Shown piece after piece: positions 46,698-55,430 of a stretch of DNA of 64,000 nucleotides; positions within the stretch are counted from its first letter, which is position 1, and each line of letters starts with the position of its first letter. The stretch is from Bacteroidia bacterium. GTDB lineage: Bacteria; Bacteroidota; Bacteroidia; J057. The DNA lies in the NCBI GenBank assembly GCA_033391075.1, contig JAWPMV010000001.1, positions 2,170,001 to 2,234,000 of the forward strand, read 5' to 3'. Below the pieces are notes generated by a model. That model ran no database searches and was not told the origin of the DNA. It saw only the letters and a program-made list of their open reading frames with translations. The translations under genes were made by a program, and so were the position numbers.

Positions 46698-48122
46698 ATG
46701 TATAGCAAATTTTTAAGCATACTCGCTATTTGTCTGATTCTTTCGGTGAAAGGATATTCGCAAACGAATACCAGGGAAAGCTATGACCTGACTTCATGTG
46801 TTGCGATAGCTTTAGAGAACAATCTCGATCTGAAAAGATCCGGGATTCAGGCTGAATCAGCAAATCTGGCCTTGCGTCAGTCAAAAAATAACCTCCTGCC
46901 CAATCTCAACGCAAATTACAATTTAGGGATAAACAATGGTAGGAGTATCAACCCTTCAACCAATGACTTTATCAATGAGCGACTCACATTTTCTAATGTC
47001 GGATTGGGAGGAGAAGCAACCCTCTTTAATGCCTTTCGCCTGAAAAACAGCATCAAACAGAACCAGTACAATTTGGGAGCTGCAGAGATGGAAATGGAGG
47101 AGGTTAGGCAAAACCTGATTCTGAATGTGACCTTGAGTTATATCCAAATTCTAACTGCGAGAGATCAATTGAGATTGGCTGAAGCTCGTTTGGAGACTAC
47201 AGCTGGTCAAGTGGACAGATTGCGTGCTAATTTTAAGGAAGGAGAAGGGAATCCTGCTGATTTTACCGATATGCAGGGACAATTTAGCATGGATGAAATG
47301 GCCGTGCTTTCCGCTAAAAATAACCTGAATGAGGCCATACTCAATCTTTTTGTCTCTATGGGAATAGAGGCTTCTCCGGAAGCCGATTTCGCAGATATAA
47401 GCGGAAATTTAGAGGAAGAAAAATATCTCCTGTCTGCCAATGCGGTCTACCAGGATGCCCTGACGAATTTGCCGGCTTTTAAAGCTCGTCAATTGAGAAT
47501 TGAAGAAGCAAATAGTGCCATTAAAGTGGCTCGGGCAGATTTCTTTCCGGAGGTCTCTCTCTTTGGACAAATTGGGAGTAACTTTTCCAGCGTAAGTAGG
47601 GCTTTTTTTGATGCGGGAACAGAGGTAAAAGAAACCGGGGATTTTGTAAATGTAAACAACCAATCGATTCCTGTTTTTACCAATGAGACCAATTTTCGTC
47701 AGGAAAAAATCGCCTACCTCGATCAACTCAATAATAATCGAAACTCAGTTGTGGGAGTCGCGCTAAGTATTCCACTTTTTAATAGATTTCAAGCTAAAAA
47801 CCGCATCTCTCAACGCAAACTGGAATTGAGGCAATCGACCATTGATCTTCAGAATAGTAAGCTGCAGTTTAAGCAAGCAGTTGAGGATGCGCATTTTAAA
47901 ATGGAAAATGCTTTCTCTCGCTATCAAATCCTGAAACGACAATTGGAGGCCTATGAAAGTTCTTTCCGTATCAATGAGATACGTTTTAACAATGGAGTAT
48001 CCAATATCGTCCAGTACCTGACTAGTAAAAATAACCTCGATACTGCCCGTCTGAATCTCTCCAATGCAAAATTTGAATACATACTGCGAGTGAGAATCCT
48101 GGAATACTATCGCGGCCTTTAA
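46698..48122 (+). CDS. TolC-family outer-membrane efflux protein
   Basis: 474 residues with a signal peptide (FLSILAICLILSVKGYSQ). Two repeats of the TolC fold are visible as long heptad helices: the first around LTSCVAIALENNLDLKRSGIQAESANLALRQSKNNLLPNLNANYNLG (about 30-80) and the second around AVYQDALTNLPAFKARQLRIEEANSAIKVARADFFPEVSLFGQIG (about 245-300). It forms a trimeric outer-membrane channel-tunnel. It is the last gene of the run starting at 24368 and supplies the outer part of the tripartite system. No clear terminator was seen before the peptidase gene at 48209. Confidence 0.93.
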   Translation: MYSKFLSILAICLILSVKGYSQTNTRESYDLTSCVAIALENNLDLKRSGIQAESANLALRQSKNNLLPNLNANYNLGINNGRSINPSTNDFINERLTFSNVGLGGEATLFNAFRLKNSIKQNQYNLGAAEMEMEEVRQNLILNVTLSYIQILTARDQLRLAEARLETTAGQVDRLRANFKEGEGNPADFTDMQGQFSMDEMAVLSAKNNLNEAILNLFVSMGIEASPEADFADISGNLEEEKYLLSANAVYQDALTNLPAFKARQLRIEEANSAIKVARADFFPEVSLFGQIGSNFSSVSRAFFDAGTEVKETGDFVNVNNQSIPVFTNETNFRQEKIAYLDQLNNNRNSVVGVALSIPLFNRFQAKNRISQRKLELRQSTIDLQNSKLQFKQAVEDAHFKMENAFSRYQILKRQLEAYESSFRINEIRFNNGVSNIVQYLTSKNNLDTARLNLSNAKFEYILRVRILEYYRGL

Positions 48123-48208
48123 TACCAGATAAACAAAGGAGAATTATCTGCATCTATATATTCTATTTTCTGGAAAAGCAGTAGATTTAAGGTTCATTTA
48201 GGAACTCT

Positions 48209-49549
48209 ATGAAAAAACTACTGCTGATAGCACTATCAATCTCCTTTATTCCGCTTTCTGCCCAAATGCCCAAAATCCTTGACCTCAAGGAAAGGGGAGA
48301 AGTACGCGATGAATGGCTTCAAGGGCGAATAGAAACTGTTTTGCCTGGGATAATGAGAAGGGAAGGCATCGATATGTGGGTGCTGCTTTCGCGTGAATAC
48401 AATGAGGATCCCGTTCTCAAAACCATGCTTCCCTCCAATTGGTTGTCGGCCCGAAGAACAACCATGCTCATCATTTATGACAATGGGGAGAAGCTGGAAA
48501 CTTTGGCTTGTGCACGCTATGATGTGGGCGAGGTCTTCAAAAAAGCCTGGGATAAAGAAAGTCAGCCGGATCAATGGGCCAGACTTAGCGAAATTATCGA
48601 AGAACGTAATCCCAATAAGGTCGCGATCAATAAAAGTGAACACTTTGCTTTAGCAGATGGGATTTCAGCTTTCCACTATGAAAAATTTATGGAAAGTCTC
48701 TCTGAGAAATATAAAAAGCGGGTTGTATCTGGTGAAAAGCTGGCCATAGGTTGGTTAGAAACTCGTTCACACGCAGAAATGATCGTCTATAAGCAAATCG
48801 TGGCTATTGCCCATGAAATTATCGCTGAGGGCTTTTCTGAGCAGGTGATTCAACCAGGCGTTACAACTACCCAGGATGTAGTTTGGTGGTACAGAGATCG
48901 AATCAGATCATTGGGCCTGGTTACCTGGTTTCATCCTTCTGTAGATGTACAAAGAGCTGATCCGGAAAATTTCGATCATTTGCGGACTTTCTCCAGAAGA
49001 CCCGATAAGCAAATCATTCTGCCCGGTGATCTCATCCATGTGGATTTTGGGATTACCTATTTAGGATTAAATACCGATACGCAGCAAAATGCCTATGTGC
49101 TGAAAGCTGGAGAAACCGAAGCTCCTGCTTATTTGGTAAAAGCCCATAAAAAGGCCCTCCGTCTGATGGATATTCTGACCGACAACTTCGATACCGGAAA
49201 AACCGGAAATGAACTTTTGTTAGCATCCAGAAATCAGGCCATTTCGGAAGGAATAAAGCCCAGCATTTATACACATCCAATTGGCTACCATGGTCATGCT
49301 GCCGGGCCCACCATTGGACTTTGGGATCAGCAAGGAGGAGTAGCTTTCAGAGGTGATTATCCTGTATATCCCAATACCTGCTATTCAATCGAGTTGAATG
49401 CTGGAATTTTTCTGGAAGAATGGAAGAAAGAGATTCGTATGATGATGGAAGAAGATGCTTGTTATGATGGCGAATCTGTCGGCTATATCAATGGACGCCA
49501 AACCGAACTTTTCCTCATTCCCCGCCCTCGAAAACATCTGGGCAAGTAA
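48209..49549 (+). CDS. Secreted M24-family metallopeptidase (Xaa-Pro aminopeptidase-like)
   Basis: 446 residues with a signal peptide (MKKLLLIALSISFIPLSAQ). An N-terminal creatinase-like domain (about 30-190) precedes the pita-bread domain. Likely metal ligands are the two Asp in HVDFGITYLGLNTDTQ, the His in HPIGYHGHAAGP, the Glu in SIELNAG and the Glu in MMEEDA; all five are present. The family removes N-terminal residues next to proline, but secreted Bacteroidota members are little studied. It lies 87 bases after the TolC gene and may have its own promoter (TAGATTTA near 48180, one base off the -7 box). Confidence 0.88.
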   Translation: MKKLLLIALSISFIPLSAQMPKILDLKERGEVRDEWLQGRIETVLPGIMRREGIDMWVLLSREYNEDPVLKTMLPSNWLSARRTTMLIIYDNGEKLETLACARYDVGEVFKKAWDKESQPDQWARLSEIIEERNPNKVAINKSEHFALADGISAFHYEKFMESLSEKYKKRVVSGEKLAIGWLETRSHAEMIVYKQIVAIAHEIIAEGFSEQVIQPGVTTTQDVVWWYRDRIRSLGLVTWFHPSVDVQRADPENFDHLRTFSRRPDKQIILPGDLIHVDFGITYLGLNTDTQQNAYVLKAGETEAPAYLVKAHKKALRLMDILTDNFDTGKTGNELLLASRNQAISEGIKPSIYTHPIGYHGHAAGPTIGLWDQQGGVAFRGDYPVYPNTCYSIELNAGIFLEEWKKEIRMMMEEDACYDGESVGYINGRQTELFLIPRPRKHLGK

Positions 49550-49578
49550 GGGGTTGATACAGGAGAAATTAGCTAAAT

Positions 49579-50376
49579 ATGAAACTGGATACCTTTCAAA
49601 AAAACGTCATTGATAAAAGCCAGGAAGAAGCTGTTCTGGTATTGTACTGGGGGACCTGGTGCGGAACCTGCCATGTGGTAAGACAGATGCTGGAAGAGAT
49701 GGAGACCAAAGCGGAGATCGATTGTCAGTATGTGTCTGTAGATGTAGGCCAATCCCCGGAAATCATAGAAAGTACAGGGGTTAATCGAGTGCCTCGCATC
49801 CATTTATACCACAAAGGACAGGTATTGGCAGACTCTGCAGGAACGGGATCTCCTTTTTTCATGAAAAAGTGGCTCAAAGCCCATATACCTGATCCTCGCC
49901 AGGAGGAATTGATGGAAATCCAGAAGGATAAGAGGGATTTTCCCAATGCGGAGAAAGAAGTCGGAATAGAAACTCTCCTGAAGCAGCACCCGGATTTTGA
50001 TGATGCAAAAATTGCCCTTGCCTGGCATCAGGTTTTGTTTCAGCCGGAAAAAAGCCTGGACCTGATCAAGCATGTGGTATTGGGACATAAGCATTGGATA
50101 GAAGCGGATGACATTCGCGCCCTGGCAAAGCTATCGAGTATTTCAGAGGAGGAAGAAGGAGAATTGGAGAAAGAATTGATACAATGCAAAGGTGCCTTAC
50201 AATTGAAACAGCAGGAAGCTGCGGTCAATCATTTGGTAGCTGCTTTTAAGTTGAAGCTTAAACATAGAAATGATTTATTGAGGGAATTGGCAATTGCATT
50301 TATTCATGTTTTTGGCAAGGATCATCCCTGGATCAAAGCGCATGAAAAGCCTTTTTCCATTATGGCGAGGCTGTAA
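49579..50376 (+). CDS. Thioredoxin-domain protein with helical C-terminal extension (CnoX/YbbN-like layout)
   Basis: 265 residues, no signal peptide, so cytoplasmic. The thioredoxin domain (about 1-105) has the redox pair C28 and C31 in WGTWCGTC and the cis-proline P72 (NRVPRIHLY). The rest (about 110-265) is helical and repeat-like, as in CnoX/YbbN co-chaperones, whose TPR part holds unfolded proteins. Unlike the E. coli protein, the full CxxC is kept, so it is probably redox-active. It follows the M24 gene by 29 bases. Confidence 0.82.
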   Translation: MKLDTFQKNVIDKSQEEAVLVLYWGTWCGTCHVVRQMLEEMETKAEIDCQYVSVDVGQSPEIIESTGVNRVPRIHLYHKGQVLADSAGTGSPFFMKKWLKAHIPDPRQEELMEIQKDKRDFPNAEKEVGIETLLKQHPDFDDAKIALAWHQVLFQPEKSLDLIKHVVLGHKHWIEADDIRALAKLSSISEEEEGELEKELIQCKGALQLKQQEAAVNHLVAAFKLKLKHRNDLLRELAIAFIHVFGKDHPWIKAHEKPFSIMARL

Positions 50377-50402
50377 GTTATGAGAAACTGCCGGTCGAGT
50401 TG

Positions 50403-50501
50403 TCATTGCGAGCCTGTAATACAGGCGAAACAATCTCCTTGACTCAAAAAGGCATTAGGATTCAAGAGGATTGCTTTGCTCAAAATTTGAGCTCGCAATG
50501 A
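50403..50501. repeat. REP/MITE-like palindromic element
   Basis: The 99-base stretch starts TCATTGCGAGC and ends GCTCGCAATGA. The two 40-base arms (50403..50442 and 50462..50501) match in inverted orientation at the outer stem, in the AA-CAATC block and the final TTGA. Each arm has its own inner palindrome (CCTGTAATACAGG; CTCAAAATTTGAG). TCATTGCGAG...CAATC elements of this type are scattered in many bacterial genomes as non-autonomous or REP-like repeats. It occupies most of the gap 50377..50594. Confidence 0.8.
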
Positions 50502-50594
50502 GAAGTACTTGTAGATCTAAATACTACTAATCCAAACGCTCAAGTCAAAAAATATATAATCTAAGAGAAACCAAACATTTTAAACTATTACTCT

Positions 50595-52073
50595 ATGAAC
50601 CGTCTATACGCGCTTTTATGTGTGCTATTATTCTCGATCTCAGCCCTGTTCGGACAAGAACGAATGTTGGAGGCCGAATCTACGGTTGTTACCAAGCACA
50701 AAACTGTAATCAAAGGAACAGCAATCAATTACACGGCTACGACAGGTACCCAGCCCGTCTGGAATGATGAAGGAAAAGCTGTGGCTTCTTTGTTCTTTAC
50801 CTATTATACCCGTGATGGTATTTCTGACCGCTCAAAAAGACCCCTCGTAATATCTTTCAATGGAGGACCGGGATCGGCTTCTGTTTGGATGCATATTGCC
50901 TATACAGGGCCTATGATTCTCAAGATTGATGATGAGGGATATCCTGTTCAGCCATATGGGGTAAAGCAAAATCCCCATTCGATTCTGGATGTAGCAGATA
51001 TCGTATATGTCAATCCTGTCAATACCGGTTATTCACGGATTCTGGATAAGGAAACCAAAAAGACGACCTTTTTTGGAGTAAATGCGGATATCAAATATCT
51101 GGCGGATTGGATCAATACCTTTGTTACCAGAAATGAGCGCTGGACTTCTCCCAAGTATTTGATTGGCGAAAGTTATGGTACCACCAGAGTATCAGGTCTG
51201 GCCCTTGAACTTCAAAACAGACAATGGATGTACCTGAATGGAGTTATCCTGGTTTCTCCTACTCGTCTGGGGATCGAAAGAGATGGGCCTGTAATCGCAG
51301 CCAATCGTCTGCCTTATTTTGCAGCTACTGCCTGGTACCACAATATGCTACCAGCTGATTTGCAGTCAAAAGACCTGAATGAAGTGTTGAATGAGGCCGA
51401 AGGCTATGCCATTGACAAGCTCATACCTGCAATAGCAAAAGGAGGTTTTGTAGGAGATGAAGACAGAAACTATGTAGCTAAGCAGTTTGCCCGATACTCA
51501 GGCCTTTCAGAGAAAGTCATTCTCCAACATAATCTGGACGTACCTACCAGCTTTTTCTGGAAAGAACTGCTGAGAGATAAAGGATTTACAGTTGGTCGTC
51601 TGGATTCACGTTATAAAGGCATCGACAGAAAAGGGGCAGGGGACAGGCCGGATTACAATTCTGAGCTGACCAGTTGGTTGCATTCCTTTACCCCAGCTAT
51701 CAACTATTACCTTAGAGAAAAACTCAATTACAAGACCGACATCAAATACAATATGTTCGGACCGGTAAGACCCTGGGACAGAGGCGGGGATCAAACAGGT
51801 GAAAACTTGCGTCAGGCTATGGCTCAGAACCCTTACTTAAAAGTGATGATTCAATCGGGTTATTATGATGGAGCGACTTCTTATTTTGATGCAAAATATA
51901 CCATGTGGCAATTGGACCCAAGTGGCAGGATGAAAGAACGCCTTAGATTTGAGGGATATAGAAGTGGGCATATGATGTATCTGAGAGCAGAGGATTTGGC
52001 TTCTTCTAATGATCACATCCGTGATTTTATTTTGAAGAGCCTACCGGGAGAAGGAGTACCAGCGAAGTACTAA
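50595..52073 (+). CDS. Secreted serine peptidase, family S10 (serine carboxypeptidase-like)
   Basis: 492 residues with a signal peptide (YALLCVLLFSISALFGQ). The S10 markers are FNGGPGSASVWMHIAYTGP, the nucleophile in IGESYGTTR, the late Asp in QSGYYDGATSYF and the His in YRSGHMMY. The oxyanion and substrate-clamping segments are both intact. Members cut single residues from the C-terminus of peptides, often at acidic pH. The mature protein should be periplasmic or exported, and joins the M24 peptidase two genes upstream in processing peptides outside the cytoplasm. A hairpin follows the stop. Confidence 0.93.
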   Translation: MNRLYALLCVLLFSISALFGQERMLEAESTVVTKHKTVIKGTAINYTATTGTQPVWNDEGKAVASLFFTYYTRDGISDRSKRPLVISFNGGPGSASVWMHIAYTGPMILKIDDEGYPVQPYGVKQNPHSILDVADIVYVNPVNTGYSRILDKETKKTTFFGVNADIKYLADWINTFVTRNERWTSPKYLIGESYGTTRVSGLALELQNRQWMYLNGVILVSPTRLGIERDGPVIAANRLPYFAATAWYHNMLPADLQSKDLNEVLNEAEGYAIDKLIPAIAKGGFVGDEDRNYVAKQFARYSGLSEKVILQHNLDVPTSFFWKELLRDKGFTVGRLDSRYKGIDRKGAGDRPDYNSELTSWLHSFTPAINYYLREKLNYKTDIKYNMFGPVRPWDRGGDQTGENLRQAMAQNPYLKVMIQSGYYDGATSYFDAKYTMWQLDPSGRMKERLRFEGYRSGHMMYLRAEDLASSNDHIRDFILKSLPGEGVPAKY

Positions 52074-52097
52074 GTAAAAACAAAATAGAAATGCTAA

Positions 52098-52128
52098 CGG
52101 CATATTTCCCCAGATGGGAGATATGCCG
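52098..52128 (+). terminator. Probable terminator of the S10 peptidase gene
   Basis: CGGCATAT (52098..52105) pairs with ATATGCCG (52121..52128), with an inner CCC/GGG pair, and ATTTCTTTT follows. It lies 25 bases after the stop at 52073. Confidence 0.65.
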
Positions 52129-52179
52129 ATTTCTTTTATCAAAGACTTTGCGCTTTTGGTCAAATCACAAACTCTTATA

Positions 52180-52211
52180 CTTTCCCCACAAAGTTCCAGC
52201 CTTTCCCCACA
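52180..52211 (+). promoter_or_regulatory. Candidate LytTR operator: 11-bp direct repeat with 21-bp period
   Basis: CTTTCCCCACA occurs at 52180..52190 and again, without a mismatch, at 52201..52211. The distance of 21 bases is two helical turns, as known for LytTR-type regulators, which bind two direct repeats on one face of DNA. The site is 58 bases before the start of the operon that encodes a LytS-type kinase and a LytTR regulator. No clear -7 box was found between it and the gene. Confidence 0.55.
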
Positions 52212-52268
52212 TCTAGTTGTTGGAGTGATGCATATCTCATTATTTGAGGAATAATCAATTAAATAACT

Positions 52269-53042
52269 ATGCAACACAAAACTTTAATTTGCTGCCTGTT
52301 AATCATTTTGCCTGGCCTCTTGATAGGACAGGAGCTCAAAGAGATTAAATCAGAATCGGAAATGCTTGCTAATCCTGATAAGTATCCGGTCAGCATTTAC
52401 CTCAAACTAGGCCTTCCTTTTGGAGCTATGGCTTTGAATACAGGAAATTCTAATATTCGTCAACAGCTTGAGGCTGCAGCAATAGAGCTTTCAAGAACTC
52501 GGGCTTATAGCTTGTTTGAAATCGGTTTACGGTATAAGCGCATCTATGTTGATCTGGGGGTAGATATTCCGGTCTATGAGTTGACTTTTTTTGATCGGCC
52601 AGTAAGAAGTTTTACCGTTGATTCCTATCAGACGGCTGGCTGGGGAAATGTGGGCGTATCAATCTTACAAAACAGAAATACTGCACTTTTGCTCAGACTG
52701 GGGATCGGTGAATTTGAAGCTGCTCATGAAATTACTTCATTTGGAAATACAGATCAGCTGGACTTTGATCAATTATTCCCGGATGCATCTTCACCTAAGA
52801 CGACCCTAATATTTAACCGGAACACCTTTATAGATATAGGCCTGGAAATGTGGAGAGGGATAGCGAAAAGCTCCACGAGTTCGGGAGAAACCCTTCGAAT
52901 AGGATACAGACGTGGTCTGAAAGCCAGTAGATGGGAAGCTTCAGGAAGGAGATCTATCAATGCTCCCCTGGATCGAATGGGTGAAATTTATTTTCAATTT
53001 GGGTTTAGTATTGGATACAACTTTCCCCAAAAATATCAATAA
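52269..53042 (+). CDS. Probable outer-membrane beta-barrel protein
   Basis: 257 residues with a signal peptide (TLICCLLIILPGLLIGQ). The mature part is a series of amphipathic strands (YSLFEIGLRYKRIYVDLGVDIPVY, TALLLRLGIGEFEAAH, NTFIDIGLEMWRGIAKSS, GEIYFQFGFSIGYNF), consistent with an 8- to 10-strand barrel. No known family is recognised. It is the first gene of a four-gene operon: the next starts three bases after its stop, and a kinase/regulator pair follows. A sensor or target role in the same signalling unit is possible but not shown. Confidence 0.7.
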   Translation: MQHKTLICCLLIILPGLLIGQELKEIKSESEMLANPDKYPVSIYLKLGLPFGAMALNTGNSNIRQQLEAAAIELSRTRAYSLFEIGLRYKRIYVDLGVDIPVYELTFFDRPVRSFTVDSYQTAGWGNVGVSILQNRNTALLLRLGIGEFEAAHEITSFGNTDQLDFDQLFPDASSPKTTLIFNRNTFIDIGLEMWRGIAKSSTSSGETLRIGYRRGLKASRWEASGRRSINAPLDRMGEIYFQFGFSIGYNFPQKYQ

Positions 53043-53045
53043 GTC

Positions 53046-53498
53046 ATGAAGCGGATTACAGGAATAAATCGGCCCATGCTTTATCGCCTTCTGATAAGTT
53101 TTCTTTCTCTACTTTTGATCGGAGCCCAATCGAATTTAACACAGGAAGCTTATGCTACCTTAAGGATCTACAAAAAAGCCTATACGAGTTCGGGTTTTGG
53201 GATAAAAATCAATGATCAACTGGTGGTCAGAAACCTGAAAAATCGAAGCTGGTTTGAAGTAGAGGTACCCGTAGGAAAATTGGCTATAGAAACTATTTCA
53301 GAAGTTCGTTATCCAACCGTTAAGCGAAAATCATTTTCTTTGGAGGTTGAAGCAGGAAAACTATATTACCTGGAAGCCATCGTCGATTATGAATTTTGGG
53401 TAAGCAGTATGTATTTGGTATTACGAGAGGCAGAGCGTGCAGAAAAAGATATGAAAAGATGCAAGCAAAGAGAATATGAACTCAAAAAAGTGGAATAA
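53046..53498 (+). CDS. Small secreted protein, DUF2846-like
   Basis: 150 residues. The hydrophobic N-terminus (about 10-32, MLYRLLISFLSLLLIGAQS) is a signal peptide or membrane anchor. The core has the pattern ATLRIYKKAYTSSGFGIKINDQLVVRNLKNRSWFEVEVPVGKLAIET, then FSLEVEAGKLYYLEAIVD, as in DUF2846-like proteins: a strand with x-Y-R, an N-D-x-x-V turn, and a G-x-Y-Y-L near the end. The C-terminal tail is charged and helical. Function is unknown. It overlaps the kinase gene by 23 bases. Confidence 0.6.
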   Translation: MKRITGINRPMLYRLLISFLSLLLIGAQSNLTQEAYATLRIYKKAYTSSGFGIKINDQLVVRNLKNRSWFEVEVPVGKLAIETISEVRYPTVKRKSFSLEVEAGKLYYLEAIVDYEFWVSSMYLVLREAERAEKDMKRCKQREYELKKVE

Positions 53499-54513
53499 TT
53501 GGACTCCCTGGCTTTTTGCCACCCTGACGCTTTGTCTGGGTGGCTTTTGGGGATTTCAACTCCATGAAAGCCTTACCCTGCAATATGCAGGTGAGTGGGA
53601 TCAATTAGGGGGATTTGTGCGTTGGCTTTTGGGCTATGTGGTCATCCTGCTGGGATTGATGTTATTGGCTTGGCTAAACTTTAGAGGTCCCTATCAGTGG
53701 TGGGGACTAAACGAAGAAAACAAATGGATCTATCGAAGTTGGGCTTTGCTTTTGTACTTTTTTCTCTACCTCTTTTTGCAGTGGACTACGGGAATGGAAG
53801 TTGATCTGGTAGAGGAAAATCTTTTGGTCGCTTTGTTGGCATTTATATTTGTCATGGGTTTCACCTTTGTCGCAGGTTTGGTAAGAAGTCGAAATCAGCA
53901 GGCGAAACTTTTGCAGGAACAAACAGCCGCGGAATTGCAAGCACTACGTTCTCAACTCAATCCTCATTTCCTCTTCAATGCCTTGAATACCCTATACAGT
54001 CGTGCAGTTCCTCTGGAAGATGAAAGCCTGGCTGAAGGCATTGAGGAACTCTCCGGAATATTACGATTTACCCTACAGCAATCCCAAAAAGATTATGTCA
54101 GTATAGAAGAGGAGCTGACTTTCTTGAAAAGATATATTGGCCTGCAACAAGCTCGCATGGCCAATCCCGAAAACATACATATTGATATTCGATGGGATCA
54201 AAGTGAAGCCCAAATTCCCCCGCTACTCTTGCTTCCATTCGTCGAGAACCTCTTTAAATATGGCATTTCCCCTCAGAGTGAAATACCCGCAAAGCTCAGT
54301 TTATCCATAGAAGAAGGATTTCTGGATTTCTTAAGTCAAAACCCTATTTATCCTGTTCAACAAAGAGGAACAGGTAAGGGCATCGAGCAAGTGAAAAGAC
54401 GTCTTGCCCTACAATATCCCGATCAACACCAACTATCTATCCAACAATCAGACGAGCAATTTGAGCTGCGACTTCAATTAACTTTAGCTCCTAAAGCCGT
54501 CCCTGCCAGCTAA
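53476..54513 (+). CDS. LytS-type sensor histidine kinase
   Basis: 345 residues. Four membrane helices fill the first ~150 residues (WLFATLTLCLGGFWGF, FVRWLLGYVVILLGLMLLAWL, WALLLYFFLYLFLQW, LLVALLAFIFVMGFTFVAGL) with only short loops. The phospho-accepting His is in RSQLNPHFLFNALNTLYS, the mark of the LytS/YehU class, and the N box is PPLLLLPFVENLFKYG. The ATP lid is short and ends GTGKGIEQVKRRLALQYP, in place of the usual DNG. The gene overlaps the one before by 23 bases and is six bases before its LytTR partner. Confidence 0.93.
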   Translation: MNSKKWNNWTPWLFATLTLCLGGFWGFQLHESLTLQYAGEWDQLGGFVRWLLGYVVILLGLMLLAWLNFRGPYQWWGLNEENKWIYRSWALLLYFFLYLFLQWTTGMEVDLVEENLLVALLAFIFVMGFTFVAGLVRSRNQQAKLLQEQTAAELQALRSQLNPHFLFNALNTLYSRAVPLEDESLAEGIEELSGILRFTLQQSQKDYVSIEEELTFLKRYIGLQQARMANPENIHIDIRWDQSEAQIPPLLLLPFVENLFKYGISPQSEIPAKLSLSIEEGFLDFLSQNPIYPVQQRGTGKGIEQVKRRLALQYPDQHQLSIQQSDEQFELRLQLTLAPKAVPAS

Positions 54514-54519
54514 TATACC

Positions 54520-55203
54520 ATGATACTACAAGCTATAGCCATAGACGACGAACCTTCAGCCCTCAAAGTGTTGGAAGCACATGCAGAGAAAATTCCTTTT
54601 CTCAATCTTAAGCAAAGTTTTCTGAATCCAACTGAGGGCCTGGCATATCTCCAAAGTCATAGAGTTGATGTGGTTTTTTTGGACGTACAAATGCCGGATT
54701 TGATGGGAACTGAATTGGCAAAACTTCTTCGGGATATAGATGTGCAGCTCATATTTGTGACTGCTTATGCGGATTATGCGGTTCAGGGATTTCAGTTACG
54801 TGCGCTGGACTATTTACTCAAGCCTGTTTCTTTGCCCCGTTTTCTGGAAGCCTGCAATCGGGCTTTGCAAGGGCAGCAAAAACGTCTGAATCAATCTCCC
54901 AGCCTATTTATCAAAGATGGCTATGATTGGGTGAAGGTTGACCTGGATGCTCTCTTATACATTCGTTCTGATACCAATCTCCTGTTCTTTCATCAAACAG
55001 AGAAAACGGTCAGTACGCGAATGACGATTTCAAAAGCCCTGGATATGCTGCCGAAAGGAGCCTTCGTGAGGGTGCATAAATCCTATATCGTAGCCATTCA
55101 TGCGATTCGGAAAATCGAACGTCATCAATTGACCGTTGGGCAGGATCAAATCCCTTTGGCTAGCAGTTATAAGGAGGAAGTTCAGCGATTGTTGTTGGGA
55201 TAA
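54520..55203 (+). CDS. LytTR-family response regulator
   Basis: 227 residues. The receiver domain (about 3-115) has DDE at 9-11, phospho-acceptor D55 (VVFLDVQMPD), T in FVTAYADYA, and K in LLKPVS. The LytTR DNA-binding domain (about 130-225) has FIKDGYDWVKVDLDALLYIRSDTNLLFF, TISKALDMLP and FVRVHKSYIVAIHAIRKIERHQL. It acts with the kinase encoded just upstream. The perfect 21-bp-period repeat at 52180..52211 is a likely own binding site and would give feedback control of the operon. Confidence 0.95.
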   Translation: MILQAIAIDDEPSALKVLEAHAEKIPFLNLKQSFLNPTEGLAYLQSHRVDVVFLDVQMPDLMGTELAKLLRDIDVQLIFVTAYADYAVQGFQLRALDYLLKPVSLPRFLEACNRALQGQQKRLNQSPSLFIKDGYDWVKVDLDALLYIRSDTNLLFFHQTEKTVSTRMTISKALDMLPKGAFVRVHKSYIVAIHAIRKIERHQLTVGQDQIPLASSYKEEVQRLLLG

Positions 55204-55430
55204 TTGTAACGATATTTACCGTCCAATAGTAAAGAATAGCATCCTTTAAGCCAATCAAATGCCCCGACTCTGGTGGCGATTAATTTATTTTTTCTACAAT
55301 CTTTTTCATAAGAATAGGGGTAATGACCTAAACCTCCGACTGATGATTGTAAGCCTATCCGATAATAGGTATCAAGGGCTAGGAAAATCATTCCACACTC
55401 AAAAAAATCATCTAATCAAAGCAACATCAC

